Below, one piece after another: positions 53,616 to 63,815 of a DNA stretch of 64,000 bases (position 1 is its first letter; every line of letters begins with the position of its first letter). The notes beneath the pieces are model-generated. The model saw only the letters and a program-made list of their open reading frames with translations, ran no database searches and was not told the origin of the DNA. The position numbers and the translations under genes were made by a program. Source of the DNA: Nothopassalora personata (taxonomy: Eukaryota; Ascomycota; Dothideomycetes; Mycosphaerellales; Mycosphaerellaceae); the NCBI GenBank assembly GCA_033816765.1, contig CM066288.1, forward strand, positions 4,830,760-4,894,759, read 5' to 3'.

Positions 53616-53996
53616 GTGGGATAGACAGGAGGGAAAGGAAAGTTCTGCAACATGCGTCGCATGGGGCATGGGCGCGCGATAGGGGGCATGAGCACGTTGC
53701 GGCAAGGCCTGATTTCGAAGCCAGGGATGCTTTATGCAAATCCAGGCAGTACTTTTGGCGTTAAGGCGCTTGTACGATGAGGCGACCAGCAGGAAAGCAT
53801 GGTCTTGAGGTACGAGTACACCACAGCATGATAACTGCAGAGATTAGCAGACTAATGCAAAAGCCATGCTCAGACCTTGAGCTCTCGATGACAAGTTATC
53901 ACGGCGCTGCAAAGCGGCCATCGTCAGGCGCCGAGGATGTTGAACCAAGTATGCATTAAGCCGCTCACAAACAGGTGGATATAGGAGTCACGACCA
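53616..53996. other. Convergent intergenic region, no gene seen
   Basis: This is the space between the ends of the SmD2 gene and the convergent dihydroxyacetone kinase gene. Short ORFs here have no supporting features. Confidence 0.6.
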
Positions 53997-55751
53997 TCAT
54001 CTCAAACCCTTCGCCAACCCATTCAAGAACTCACTCAACCCATAAGCCCCGGGATCCGGAACCTCCTCAAACCCACTCCCCCCAACATACACCGTCCTCC
54101 CCAAACTAGCCTTCATCCCCTTCGTCGCCTTCGCCCCCTCCTCAGCGGCTCGCGCCGCCTTCCCCACATCCGCACTCTTCCCCAATTCCTCCACAAACGG
54201 CGCCAGCGCATCAACCAGAGTTCTATCCCCCGGCTTCGCGGGCGTATACTTGCCCAAACTCTCCATCGCCTTGTTCAGCGCCGTCGCCCAGATTTTGGAA
54301 TCAGCATTGCCAGAGCTGCCGCCTTGTTCTCGCAGGCCGGATGCGAGGGCGTTGAGGAAGATGGCGTATAGAGCGCCAGATGTGCCGTCCATGGTGGTTT
54401 CTACTGTGTCGATGATGGCGTCGAGGAAGAGGGCTGCGTCGGATTGGGAGCTCGAGCTGGCGAGTTGTTGTTTTATTCCTTCTGCGCCGCGCTTTAGGCC
54501 GATGCCGCAGTCGCCGTCGCCTACCACTGTGTCGTAGCGGGTTATGTCTGGTTCGGCTTTGATCACGCGGTCCAGGGCGTGGGTTAGGGCTTTGGTGGCT
54601 TGCTTGGGGTCGATCTGAAGGCCGGAGGGCTTGTACTCGATACCTGCCCTCGCTGCTTGGTCGAGCGTCTTGGTTGGTGGGTTGGACCAGGTCTTGGTGC
54701 TGATTGCTGCGGACCAGCCGGCTGCTTCCGAGGGTGCGTCGAGGAGTTCGATCATGGTTTTGTTGACGCCGAGGTCTGTTACTTTCAGGAGTGAGATGGA
54801 GAAGCCTAGGCCGTTGAGGGAGGTCATGAAAGTGCCTGAGAGGATTCTCGTGGGCTTGATGCTGTAACTCTTCTCCAGCTGTTCCACGACTTCAGTCGTT
54901 ATCCCGCCCATCTCGAGCGGACTGACGCCTCCTAGGTTGTTGACGAGTAACACCGTCTCGTCGGAACTAGTCACTTCCAAGAACCCACGATCCTCATCAC
55001 TGACCTCCAACATATACCTCAACATCGTCTCCACCGTCCTCGGCAAATCCGCCTCAACCCTCTCATACCCATCCTCATTATGTATCCCCATTCCCACCTC
55101 CACCTCCCCATCCTTCAACTCTCCCTCCACCTCCGCCTTCGCCCTCCCCGGCACATGCACATGACTCAAACTGCTCCCAATACTAACCGTATTATCCGCC
55201 ACCGTCTGGGCAGCTTTGTAAACCTCGTCCAAACCTGCCCCCTCCTTCGCCAACGCCCCAGCAATCTTATGCACCAAGACCGTCCCCGCGATGCCCCGCC
55301 TCCCCACTTTCCCGCCCTTCGCCTTTCCCACACCCGCATCATCCCCCATCACAACCATGTCACAGGGAATCCCTGCCGCTTTCGCTTTCTCCACCGCCAT
55401 CCCGAAGTTCAGCACGTCGCCCGTGTAGTTCATCACCACGACTAGGACTCCTTTACTCTTCTCTACACGGGAGAGGATACATCGTCGGACCTGTTCTGCA
55501 GATGGTGATGCGAAAATCGTTCCTGCTACAGCGCCGGAGAGGAGGCCTGGACCGACGAAAGCAGCGAAAGAAGGCTCGTGGCCGGAGCCGCCGCCGGAGA
55601 CGATGGACACTTGGGGTTGGGAGGCATCGGGGCGGAGGTAGATGATTTTGTTTTCGGTGTCGAGGGCTGTATTTGGGTTGGTATGTGTGATGCTTTTTAG
55701 GGCGGCGTTGACGAGCTTTGCGGGGTCGTTGATGAAGTGTTTGGAGGTCAT
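53997..55751 (-). CDS. Dihydroxyacetone kinase (ATP-dependent, single-chain)
   Basis: The enzyme phosphorylates dihydroxyacetone (and glyceraldehyde) with ATP to give dihydroxyacetone phosphate, feeding glycerol-derived carbon into glycolysis and removing toxic dihydroxyacetone in the cytosol. The best start is ATG 55751 (MTSKHFINDP, 584 residues); an ATG 11 codons upstream is in frame but not conserved-looking. The N-terminal DhaK domain has IVSGGGSGHEPSF (about residues 51-63), NYTGDVLNFGMAVEKA and the GIHNEDG segment with the substrate-binding His. The C-terminal DhaL domain has the Mg-ATP loop VGDGDCG and TMDGTSGALY. No intron is needed. Length matches eukaryotic DAK. Confidence 0.95.
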   Translation of the reverse strand: MTSKHFINDPAKLVNAALKSITHTNPNTALDTENKIIYLRPDASQPQVSIVSGGGSGHEPSFAAFVGPGLLSGAVAGTIFASPSAEQVRRCILSRVEKSKGVLVVVMNYTGDVLNFGMAVEKAKAAGIPCDMVVMGDDAGVGKAKGGKVGRRGIAGTVLVHKIAGALAKEGAGLDEVYKAAQTVADNTVSIGSSLSHVHVPGRAKAEVEGELKDGEVEVGMGIHNEDGYERVEADLPRTVETMLRYMLEVSDEDRGFLEVTSSDETVLLVNNLGGVSPLEMGGITTEVVEQLEKSYSIKPTRILSGTFMTSLNGLGFSISLLKVTDLGVNKTMIELLDAPSEAAGWSAAISTKTWSNPPTKTLDQAARAGIEYKPSGLQIDPKQATKALTHALDRVIKAEPDITRYDTVVGDGDCGIGLKRGAEGIKQQLASSSSQSDAALFLDAIIDTVETTMDGTSGALYAIFLNALASGLREQGGSSGNADSKIWATALNKAMESLGKYTPAKPGDRTLVDALAPFVEELGKSADVGKAARAAEEGAKATKGMKASLGRTVYVGGSGFEEVPDPGAYGLSEFLNGLAKGLR

Positions 55752-56848
55752 TGTTGTAAATTGATTAACAGGGCAATATTGCAAGGGAAAGGAAAGAAAC
55801 GGAGGAAGACGAAGGTGGACAACCGTATGAGGAGTACTTACTCTTGCTCCTTACATTACCCGGCGGTTGGCGTTTCTCTGCAAAGTGGTGTGTTGCTTGC
55901 TCTCCGCTGAGCTGCATCCATCAAGACGCGGGGCTGAAGCGGGGCATGAACCATTGCAGCATTGCAGCCAGGGTGATGAAGGTCGCGCCGACTGTACGCC
56001 ATGTATGTGCAACGCGCTCCTCGCAATCTAAGGAGGATGTTCCAAGAGTCTGGTAAGATGGCACAATCCTGTGTATGTGCAGTCAAAGTGAACAGTGAAT
56101 GTGCTGTGTGTTCGCAGAAGTTGAGTGTGCTGTATGTATCCCTTGAGGTTGAGAAGGCACGACTTACTTTCTTGCCGACTTCGGAAGAGCTTCGACTGGC
56201 CTGCGCTTCGCATTGGGAAGGTGTAAGCACTGCCATCGCAGCGTCCCAATGCAACGAGCACGAGATAAACAGGATCGCTGCTCAGCCAAGAGCATGCTGC
56301 ATGGTCTGGCGCCTTGAATTACATCCAACGGATCAAGAGCTGACGCATTCATCCTACATGTTAGTAGTTCTAACCTCGCGAAAGAGTCAACAAGCATGGC
56401 GTCATTGGACCCTGTTCAAAACAAGGATCCTCGGTATCGTAGCGTACTGACGCCACAGCAAGAACGCGTCTCGTGGCCACATCGCAGAGGCACCATCGCC
56501 GCATGATGTCTGCCCTCGCCGACTCCAAACTTGCAGCGCCACATCGCTCCACTCTTCCATTGGGCCTCTGCCGACCATCGTACAGCCGAACCGTCATACC
56601 TCTGCCGACTTCAGGTTTCATGGTTGGCCTAATTGCCTAAACCACTCTATCCGGCCATGGCAGTGTTGGCAGAAGACAAGCCGTGGACAGCGCATTCACA
56701 GATTGGCATTCCAACCAGCCATGACGTAGCGATATGATCAAGGTAGGCAAGTTTTTGCTATGTCTGTGAATACATATATAGTGCGCGGAGAGAGCGTCAA
56801 TGTCAGCCGCAACAACAACTTCGCACAAAACACCCCACAATCGCAAAC
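55752..56848. other. Intergenic region, no supported gene; TATA box near its right end
   Basis: It lies between divergent genes. ORFs of 70-150 codons occur on both strands but overlap each other and have no recognisable domain. TATATA at 56775-56780 lies about 70 bp before ATG 56849. Confidence 0.5.
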
Positions 56849-58006
56849 ATGGGTATCGTCGACAAAATTCAAGACAAGCTCTCGAGCAACAAGCACAGCG
56901 AGCATGACCAGACACATGGCACTACTACCACTACTGGCACTCATGTTGGCCAGGAGCCTATAGGCGCTCACTCAGGCACCCACTCCGGTGCTGCATTGAC
57001 TGGCAACCCAACGAACGCCTCTTCCGGCCTGACTGGTGATCATCACTCTCATGGCAGCGATGTTACTGGCGGAACAGCAGTGGGCGGCGAGCACTTTTCT
57101 AGCCAACCCGGAAACACACAGCACGCAGACTTGGTGCCTGGTAGCCACCCATCAGCTCAGAACCCAGCTGCCGTGCCAACTGCTGGCGGCGCACGTGTCG
57201 GAAGCATCCCAGGCGGAAATGGTCCATACGATGACGGCCACGGCACTCACGGCACCCACGACAACCGCAGTGGTATGGAGAAGATCAAGGACAAGGTTGT
57301 CCCATCCAGGACCGACCGCCCAGACGATCCAATCACTGGCCATAACTACGGTCAGAATACGACTTCCGGCGTCTCTACTCACCACAATCAGCCTGGGTTG
57401 ACCGGCTCGCACAACACTTCTGCTGCCACGCCTCTTGCACACGACTCGAGCTTCAACGATCGCCACACAGGACCAGGATTGACTGGTAACGCTCATTCGG
57501 GTCCAGGCATTGCGACGAACACGCACAGTGGACCAGGATTGACTGGCAGCACTCAATCCCAAGGCACCCACTTGAGTGGTCATGACCAGTATGCTGCAGG
57601 CGGCATTGACAACCGTAGCGGCATGGAGAAGATCAAGGACAAGGTAATTCCAAGTAGGAGCGACCGCCCAGATGATCCTTTGACAGGTCAGAACTATGGA
57701 CAAACTTCTGGAACTGGTAACTACACGACAGGCGCACACACTGGTAGCCACGTCCCAGGCACAGCACACTTAGGCCAAGGCTCACACATTGCCGGCAGCC
57801 AGCCTCACGGAACTGGTGTTGGCGGCGTCGGTCACACTGGCGCGTACAACAGCACTCCAGGCACCGGATTTGGTGATCACTCGACTACTCACGGTACTCC
57901 ACAAACCACCCACGTCACCACGACTGCCGCCAAGTCGTCTCTCATGGACAAGCTCAACCCCAAGAAGGATGCTGATCGTGACGGAAAGGCTGGCATCATG
58001 GACTAA
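56849..58006 (+). CDS. Dehydrin-like hydrophilic Gly/His/Thr-rich repeat protein
   Basis: The product has 385 residues, is strongly hydrophilic and has no hydrophobic segment. It opens with MGIVDKIQDKLSS, similar to a dehydrin K-segment. Two near-identical blocks of about 34 residues occur at about 137-170 and 253-286, each with DNRSGMEKIKDKV, PSR-DRPDDP and a NYGQ end. Between them are many short Gly-Leu-Thr-Gly/Asn and HSGPGLTG repeats. The C-terminus SLMDKLNPKKDADRDGKAG is a short motif found in many fungal hydrophilins, as far as I recall. Such disordered proteins protect against desiccation, osmotic or oxidative stress. No targeting signal is seen, so it is probably cytosolic. Function is inferred from composition and motifs, not homology of a fold. 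Confidence 0.65.
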   Translation: MGIVDKIQDKLSSNKHSEHDQTHGTTTTTGTHVGQEPIGAHSGTHSGAALTGNPTNASSGLTGDHHSHGSDVTGGTAVGGEHFSSQPGNTQHADLVPGSHPSAQNPAAVPTAGGARVGSIPGGNGPYDDGHGTHGTHDNRSGMEKIKDKVVPSRTDRPDDPITGHNYGQNTTSGVSTHHNQPGLTGSHNTSAATPLAHDSSFNDRHTGPGLTGNAHSGPGIATNTHSGPGLTGSTQSQGTHLSGHDQYAAGGIDNRSGMEKIKDKVIPSRSDRPDDPLTGQNYGQTSGTGNYTTGAHTGSHVPGTAHLGQGSHIAGSQPHGTGVGGVGHTGAYNSTPGTGFGDHSTTHGTPQTTHVTTTAAKSSLMDKLNPKKDADRDGKAGIMD

Positions 58007-58425
58007 GAGATCAAGTGAGGCACTTTGATACCCCAATCGCCGTGAAGGCATGAGATATGATGTATTGTAGCATGAGCAATATATGACACTAGTCAAACCA
58101 GATCAAAGAACAATTCCCGCAGCACCGGCAGTTTAGTCGTCCTAATAACATGCTTTCAGCTATAGCTTTCATGCATAGTTTGAACTCTAAACGCCTCGGA
58201 TGAATGGTTAATAACAAGCCGCTTTGGCAGATATATAAGCTCAGCATCTACCTCGCTTATTCTGCAGCTTGAGGTAATACCCCCCCCCCCCCCCCGACGG
58301 AACTCTTGAATAAAGGTCCTCACCTCGATGGAAACCCCTCTCATCATTCGTCCATCCATCACCAAATAACAACCCTTCCCCTCTCCAACCGCGACCCTGA
58401 CCCTGACTCCATCACATCAACGAAA
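58007..58425. other. Intergenic region with a C16 homopolymer
   Basis: A run of 16 C (58280-58295) interrupts the region; its length is uncertain in most sequencing data. The last 100 bp form the CA/TC-rich leader of the monooxygenase gene. Confidence 0.7.
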
Positions 58426-59958
58426 ATGGTAATGCGTCGCCTCTCCCTCTCCCTCTCCTTACACCACAACCAAGCTCACATTCCAATCCCCCCATAGTCC
58501 GAACCGCGCCGCGCCCTCAACGTCGGCCTCGTCGGCGCCGGCCTCGGCGGCCTCGCGGCAGCCATCGCCATAGCCCGCGCAGGCTGCACTGTCACCGTCC
58601 TCGAGTCCGCTTCTGAGCTGGGCGAAATCGGCGCGGGGATCCAGATGACGCCTAATGTTTCTCGCCTCTTGATGAAATGGGGTGTTGCTGATATTATTGG
58701 GGATGATTTGGTACAGTGTAAGGATATTAGGATGAGGCGGCGGGATGGGAAAGTTGTGCAGAGGACGGAGTTGGTGCCGAAGACCGTTAGGGAATTTGGG
58801 TTCCCTTGGTGGGTTGTGAGGAGGGATCATTTACATTTTGGTTTGGCGGAGGGGGCGAGGAGGCATGGTGTGAAAGTTGTGGTGGGGGCGAGGGTCGAGA
58901 AGATTGAGTTTGAGGCTTCGCCCGTCAAGGTCAGGACCGAGATGGGAGATTGTTATGAGTTCGATCTGGTGATCGGGAGCGATGGGGTGAAGTCCGTGGT
59001 TAGGAGGACGCTGTTTCCTGACGTCAAGCCGAGAGCGCCGACGAATAATGCTGCTTACCGCACTGTGCTACCCTACGACTTCATCTACGAGAACGTGCCC
59101 GAGGCGAGGGAGGTTCTGGGGAGCTCGATCGATGTTTGGGGGCTGGAGAAGGGGTATGTGATTATGTATCCGATCTCTGGCGGGAGGGAGTGGAACGCTG
59201 TGATGTCGCATTATCGAGACCAGCCGTTGACGGATGTTGAGGATAACGTCGACATGAAAGAGATGAGAGATTACTATAAGGATTGTGACCCTCTGCTCGT
59301 CAAGATCCTGGATCTGGTCCCGGAATCGAAGCGCTGGCCGTTACTGATCACAGGACCTCTGGAATCGTGGTCGAGCCCCAAGAAGAATGTAGTGCTGATC
59401 GGAGACGCAGCCCATAGTATGGTCAATCACATGGCTCAAGGCGCAGCGACGAGTATGGAAGACGGCGCCTTCCTGGGCAGAATCCTTGGCGAAGTCGTCC
59501 ATGGAGTGGTCAGTGTCGAAGAAGCCATCGACATGTACGAGAAAGCACGAATGCCAAAAGCGTGGATCAAGCAGCAAACGTCGTATATCCTAGGAGGCGT
59601 CTACATGGCAGAAGACGAGCCACGCGGGAGGGCTCGCGACGAGAGTTCCGCCGCATCAGTCCGGAACACAGGCGCCATGGCAGAGGTTAGAAACTTGCAG
59701 ACGAAAGCCGAGATTACTGGTCCGGATGCGAACGCTCGATCGTGGAATTTGTGGGGCTCTCCAGAGACGGTGCAGTCGATTTTTGCGTACGATCCCGAGG
59801 CGGATGCGGACTTCTCCGTGTTGAATTATCTGCAGCAGAACAGTGCGTGGGATAAGGAGACTGGTCTGAGCCATGCGTTGGAGGGGAAGTGGACGGGGTG
59901 GTATTTGCCGAAGGATCAGGTTGGAAGGATAGCGAAGAGCCGTGGGACGAAGTTGTGA
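58426..59958 (+). CDS. FAD-dependent monooxygenase, salicylate hydroxylase-like (two exons)
   Basis: Exon 1 is only the start codon (58426-58428). The intron is 58429-58497 (69 nt, GTAATG to CATAG) and exon 2 is 58498-59958, giving 487 residues. Without it the protein would lack its FAD fold. The N-terminal Rossmann motif is GLVGAGLGGLAAA (Gly 14, 16, 19) ending in VLE. The DG motif LVIGSDG lies near residue 160 and the GD motif VVLIGDAAHSM near 300. These define class A flavin monooxygenases, which use NAD(P)H and O2 to hydroxylate aromatic substrates. The substrate cannot be read. The C-terminal ~100 residues are less conserved-looking. No biosynthetic partner genes are adjacent, so a catabolic or detoxifying role is as likely as a biosynthetic one. 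Confidence 0.9.
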
Positions 59959-60351
59959 TGATGGAACATATGCACGGATTTTCACGACGGATATTTATCA
60001 CGGGTATTTACGACGGATATCTACGTCTTGATGGCGGAACATACTATACAGTAGGAGGAGGTATGTCGGCCAAATTTGCTTTCGGACCGAATCTTGTGGA
60101 TCAACGCTTCGTAAGCCGCTCCTTTCAAGATCGATTGTTTTTCATTGCGCGTACCACAGCAGCGACGATCCTGTCCTGACAACAATAGCTCTCACAACAC
60201 ACAGTCGCTACCGAAACCTGCCCCTCCAGCCTGCCATCTCAGGGCACCAAAGAATCATCACCGGACTGACGAAGAACAACATACCTCGCATACACAGGAT
60301 AGACACTTTCGGCACATTACGAAACACATCACGCCAGCAAGATCCTTCAGG
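59959..60351. other. Intergenic region, no gene seen
   Basis: It contains the monooxygenase 3' region and a CA-rich leader before ATG 60352. TTTCACGACGG and TTTACGACGG occur near 59980-60015 as a short imperfect direct repeat. Confidence 0.5.
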
Positions 60352-61117
60352 ATGCAGCTTCACAACAAGCTCTCATGCTTCTTGGCGGCTCTCTCCACGG
60401 CATCATACGTAGTCGCAGACGCGATACACGGTACACAACCGACACTCACCATCGACACGGCAGCACAAATGGTCACACCCGAGGGCGCGTTACGAGACTA
60501 CTTGGAACATGGCAACAATCTCGACAATCATCTTGAGTACGTACAGCAGCGGCATGCCATCCCGTCACCACGATCCTCTTTTAACACAAATACACAGACT
60601 CCGCCAAGCGGCCGACGACGATCTCTCAGCGACGACTGCACCCGCCCAAGCACCCGCCGTCACAACATACCACATTAACCAACCAGTCGGAACAACAGTG
60701 ACATGGGCCGCCATCGTCTACACACAGCTCTTCTCAGACGTACCCGAGCAGCTCCCCTCTCCCGGCGTCGGATCGATCGGCCTCGGAAACCTGGTCAAGC
60801 AAGAGTCGACAGACGCCACTACAACATCCGCAGGTATCGCAGGCAGAATCCCGCGATGAGCACAGTTCGTTTTCGTCTCTCAGCAGTATTTGCTGATGCA
60901 GAAACAAATAGTCTCACTTCCAGTGTCGTTGCCGACTGCAGAGCCTTTGGTCCTTGAACTACACGAAGTCGGCGTCACCCAGTGGATCCAACCCGTTACG
61001 CAATTCACGCATCTTGTGGTTTCGACGGTTTTGTCTACGACCACGATCGACAACGGTTTGAACGCCACCACAATTACCAGCATTGGTATTGCCAAGACCA
61101 CACCGACTGGTGCTTAG
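60352..61117 (+). CDS. Putative small secreted protein (three exons, model inferred)
   Basis: The proposed model is exon 1 60352-60536, intron 60537-60597 (GTACGT to CACAG), exon 2 60598-60833, intron 60834-60923 (GTATCG to TTCCAG, with a CTGAT branch-like site), exon 3 60924-61117. Phases fit at both junctions and give 204 residues. The N-terminus MQLHNKLSCFLAALSTASYVVA looks like a cleavable signal peptide. The mature part is rich in Thr, Ser and Val with VGTTVTWAAIVYTQLF, WIQPVTQFTHLVVS and TTTIDNG. There are almost no Cys and no clear GPI-attachment tail. It may be a cell-wall or extracellular protein. I do not recognise the family. If intron 2 is not real, the protein ends at 60859. Confidence 0.55.
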
Positions 61118-62472
61118 GTTCGGCTGTGGCTGTGGGCCGAGTCTTGCCGTAGCGGTACGCAAGAGGCGTCCGCAGCGGAATCCTTGGTGGGTTCGCCATC
61201 ACCTCTTTTCCTTCGATCGTGTTTGGCGTTAGAGCGGGCCTGTTGGGAGTCTGGATATGGAGAATGAATAACAGTATGGCGATGGTGCATGGAAAGTTGA
61301 CGAGAGGAAGTATCTGACGGCAGAATGTATACCAGCATCTCAAGAAGTCAACCGACTATCAAATAGATTCAACAATGTTCCACGACAACCACGAGCATAT
61401 ATGTATGTTCCCAACGGCGCCGTCTCTTCTTTCCTTCAAGTATCCCTTTTCGAGAATCCAAAGACATCCTCCTCCTCCTCCTCCTCCTCCTCCTCCTCCT
61501 CATCCCCCCATCAATCTGTCAACGGCCGGCAATGCCGCCCTCAGTATCATAGCCGAAGGCCAGTAGACGTACGTCCCGCTGCCCTCCCCTGGTAGAATAG
61601 ACTCTTCTCAGTAATCCCATCATTCACACGTCCCTTCAACACCCCCTTCCACTCCTCACTCCTCACTCGCATAAGCCGGCTTAGTACATGCGTGACTTTC
61701 ATCAGGCTTCTTTTGACTCTACTCGTCAACGAAAAAAGTTCTCCAATTCCTCTTCTCCCTCTCAACAGAAATCTCCTCCAATTTTTGTTCGCATCCATAA
61801 CTCTCCTCCCCTGCCTAGCACCGAGCAGACCCACGCGTCCGATGAGAGTGTAGCACGGTGTTGATCCCTGTGCCGCTGGAGGATTGGGGATTATTTTGTT
61901 TTAGAGGAGATTTTTTGGGTCTGACTTCGAGATTGTGAAGGGATCTGGTCTTGCCGTTGTAAGCAGTTTGTCCGCTCATGGGCTTGCAGTCGAGTGGTGT
62001 GGACATGGCGGCAGCGGCGGCGGCGGGTCCGTGGGAGGTCTGGAAGTGGTGGGTTCGTTATGGGTTTGAAGGTGTGTTGGGTGCCTTGCATTGGTTGGAT
62101 TTTGGAGGTGGTGGCGGAGGTGAAGGCGGTGCTCTTTGAGGGCTTGGAGGCGGGATCATTCTTTGAGGTTATGGCTGGGTTACGGAGGAGGGGTTTGGTG
62201 GGCGTGTAGATTCGTAGGAGCATTTTGTCCTTGAGGTGGAAACCGAGTTAGATGTATTGGCAGGTTCCTAGTCTGAGATCTCTCATGTCGTCGGGGAGAC
62301 CGACATACGTAGGAGCGCATATATTCGGAGATGGCTCTGCGATCGATGAGCTTGACTGGGACCCATCGATGCTTCTGTAGGACGATGTCTTACCCATCAT
62401 TCTTGCTTTCGGCTTTCTCTTTTGCGGCTGCTTCGCCGTTGGCTTTGATGAAGTTTGCGGCCTTTGCTGTGG
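61118..62472. other. Gene-poor stretch with a TCC microsatellite
   Basis: A (TCC)n run of almost 12 units lies at 61467-61501. On the minus strand, 62223-61815 holds two overlapping frames (KPLLRNPAITSKNDPASKPS, then NLEVRPKKSPLKQNN) that could be exons of a small basic protein, but splice sites are unconvincing. Minus-strand codons at about 62470-62390 read ATAKAANFIKANGEAAAKEK and are probably a piece of the cytochrome b5-domain remnant. Confidence 0.4.
61467..61501. repeat. (TCC)n microsatellite
   Basis: Nearly 12 perfect TCC units, followed by pyrimidine-rich sequence. Confidence 0.95.
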
Positions 62473-62650
62473 CTACGACGAGGATACATTCTTTGAGCCT
62501 TGGGTATGCGAAGCCATCGTGGATTGAAGCGCAGCTTTGCCACTAGGATGCAAGGCGAGGACAGAGGTGCAGTCATAGACTTTCTGGTCCACTACTGGCC
62601 AGCAGTTGTCTTCCGTGGAGTGCTTTTCGATCTCCTCGCGGGTGAACTGT
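62390..62650 (-). pseudogene. Cytochrome b5-domain remnant
   Basis: The minus strand encodes FTREEIEKHSTEDNCWPVVDQ and KVYDCTSVLALHPSGKAAL, which match the first half of a cytochrome b5 heme-binding domain. The heme-ligand HPGG box is changed to HPSG. The frame stops about 15 codons later, and an Ala/Lys-rich continuation is in another frame, so the second heme His is missing. Such domains occur in flavocytochrome b2, nitrate reductase and b5-acyl-CoA dehydrogenase fusions; no partner domain is found here. It is probably a broken fragment, as is common close to telomeres. An in-frame ATG at 62832 exists, but the residues before the domain do not look coding. Confidence 0.6.
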
Positions 62651-62942
62651 TGGGTTCTTCTGTTTGTTATATTTCGGACTTCACGATGTACTAGCAGTTG
62701 TTCATCATGCCCATAGTGTTCCAGCTGGCGCGTATTGGTTGAGTGTTCCTGAACACGTTCCATGCCGGAACCGCGATGCCCTTGGCAGCTAGCAGATGCA
62801 CGACTGACACATCCACGTACCACGGCAACCATGACCAGAACTTGTTACCATATCCCTGGATGCGATATGTCGGTCCAATCTTGCGTTCAGGACGAGTGCC
62901 CTGAAATAGGAGTAAACATACGGTTCAAGTGCCTTCTTCATT

Positions 62943-63659
62943 CGGTGAATTACTCCCATAGGGACAATTATGTCGTTTATTACTCCCATAGGGACAATTA
63001 TGGAAAAATTACTCCTATAGGGACTCATAGGGATGCCAAATTACTGCCATAGGGACACATTATGGCAGTCGCTCTTTACGAGTTCTTTATGTACTAATGT
63101 TATTTAATATACTCTACTAGCTTACCCGAGCATATTAAATAACAGTAGTACGTTTTAATCCTAACGATAGGGCTTGTCTAAGACATACAATACGGACATA
63201 TAGTCGAGAGCCGACATTCGGAGCAATATTGTTACACTACAGTATGTTTAGTATCTATAAAAACAATAGTTAACTGTTGTATAAAGGAATGTATAAGTAA
63301 ATAACTTGATTACTTATTGTTAATGCTATCTATAGGTAAATAAGGTTGTCCTTATATATCCTTCTACGCTAAGATGTACGCGTAAGCATCGAGTTACATA
63401 GTACGTAAGTAAATGCTATAGAACGCACTAGTAAACCCTATTACGTAGATAAATCCTATATGCCGACGCCGATGTTATATATGCAAAAATTTCACTTTTT
63501 GCACCCTATAACATGCCCTAAGTTAAAGGCTAAAGATTACTATGTGTCCCTATAGCAGTAATTTAGTATCCCTATAAGTCCCTATAGGAGTAATTTTTAC
63601 ATAATGATCCCTATAGCAGTAATTTCTAACATAATTGTCCCTATAGAAGTAATTTACCG
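62943..63659. mobile_element. 717-bp non-autonomous DNA transposon (MULE-like MITE) with long TIRs
   Basis: The left end (62943-~63063) and right end (~63540-63659) are inverted repeats of about 120 bp, starting CGGT(G/A)AATTACT. They contain three or four copies of an ATTACTCCTATAGGGAC-type word. The element is flanked by a 10-bp direct repeat, CTTCTTCATT (62933-62942) and CTTCTTTATT (63660-63669), whose single difference is C to T in a CA context. Long TIRs with a 9-11 bp duplication are typical of Mutator-like elements. The ~475-bp core is TA-rich (RIP-like) and has no ORF. Confidence 0.8.
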
Positions 63660-63669
63660 CTTCTTTATT

Positions 63670-63815
63670 AGACTCTGTTTACCCTATACTAGCCTAACGA
63701 TAATAGACTTAATTCTACTTATTGCATACTATACTAGGATACGTAAACATAGCGTCCGTAAACTCGCCGTCTTTCTTAGTAACGAAGCTAGCTAGTACTC
63801 TATTGTCCTAGATGT
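63670..63815. other. Short subtelomeric spacer
   Basis: About 146 bp of TA-rich, RIP-like sequence between the TIR element and the telomere. No gene is seen. Confidence 0.6.

Noticed and set aside
56001..56450. 149-codon ORF between the dihydroxyacetone kinase and dehydrin-like genes
   Set aside because: It has no domain and overlaps competing ORFs on the other strand; codon use does not look coding.
53997..59958. Secondary-metabolite cluster around the FAD monooxygenase
   Set aside because: No polyketide synthase, peptide synthetase, terpene cyclase, transporter or cluster regulator is next to it; the neighbours are primary-metabolism or stress genes.
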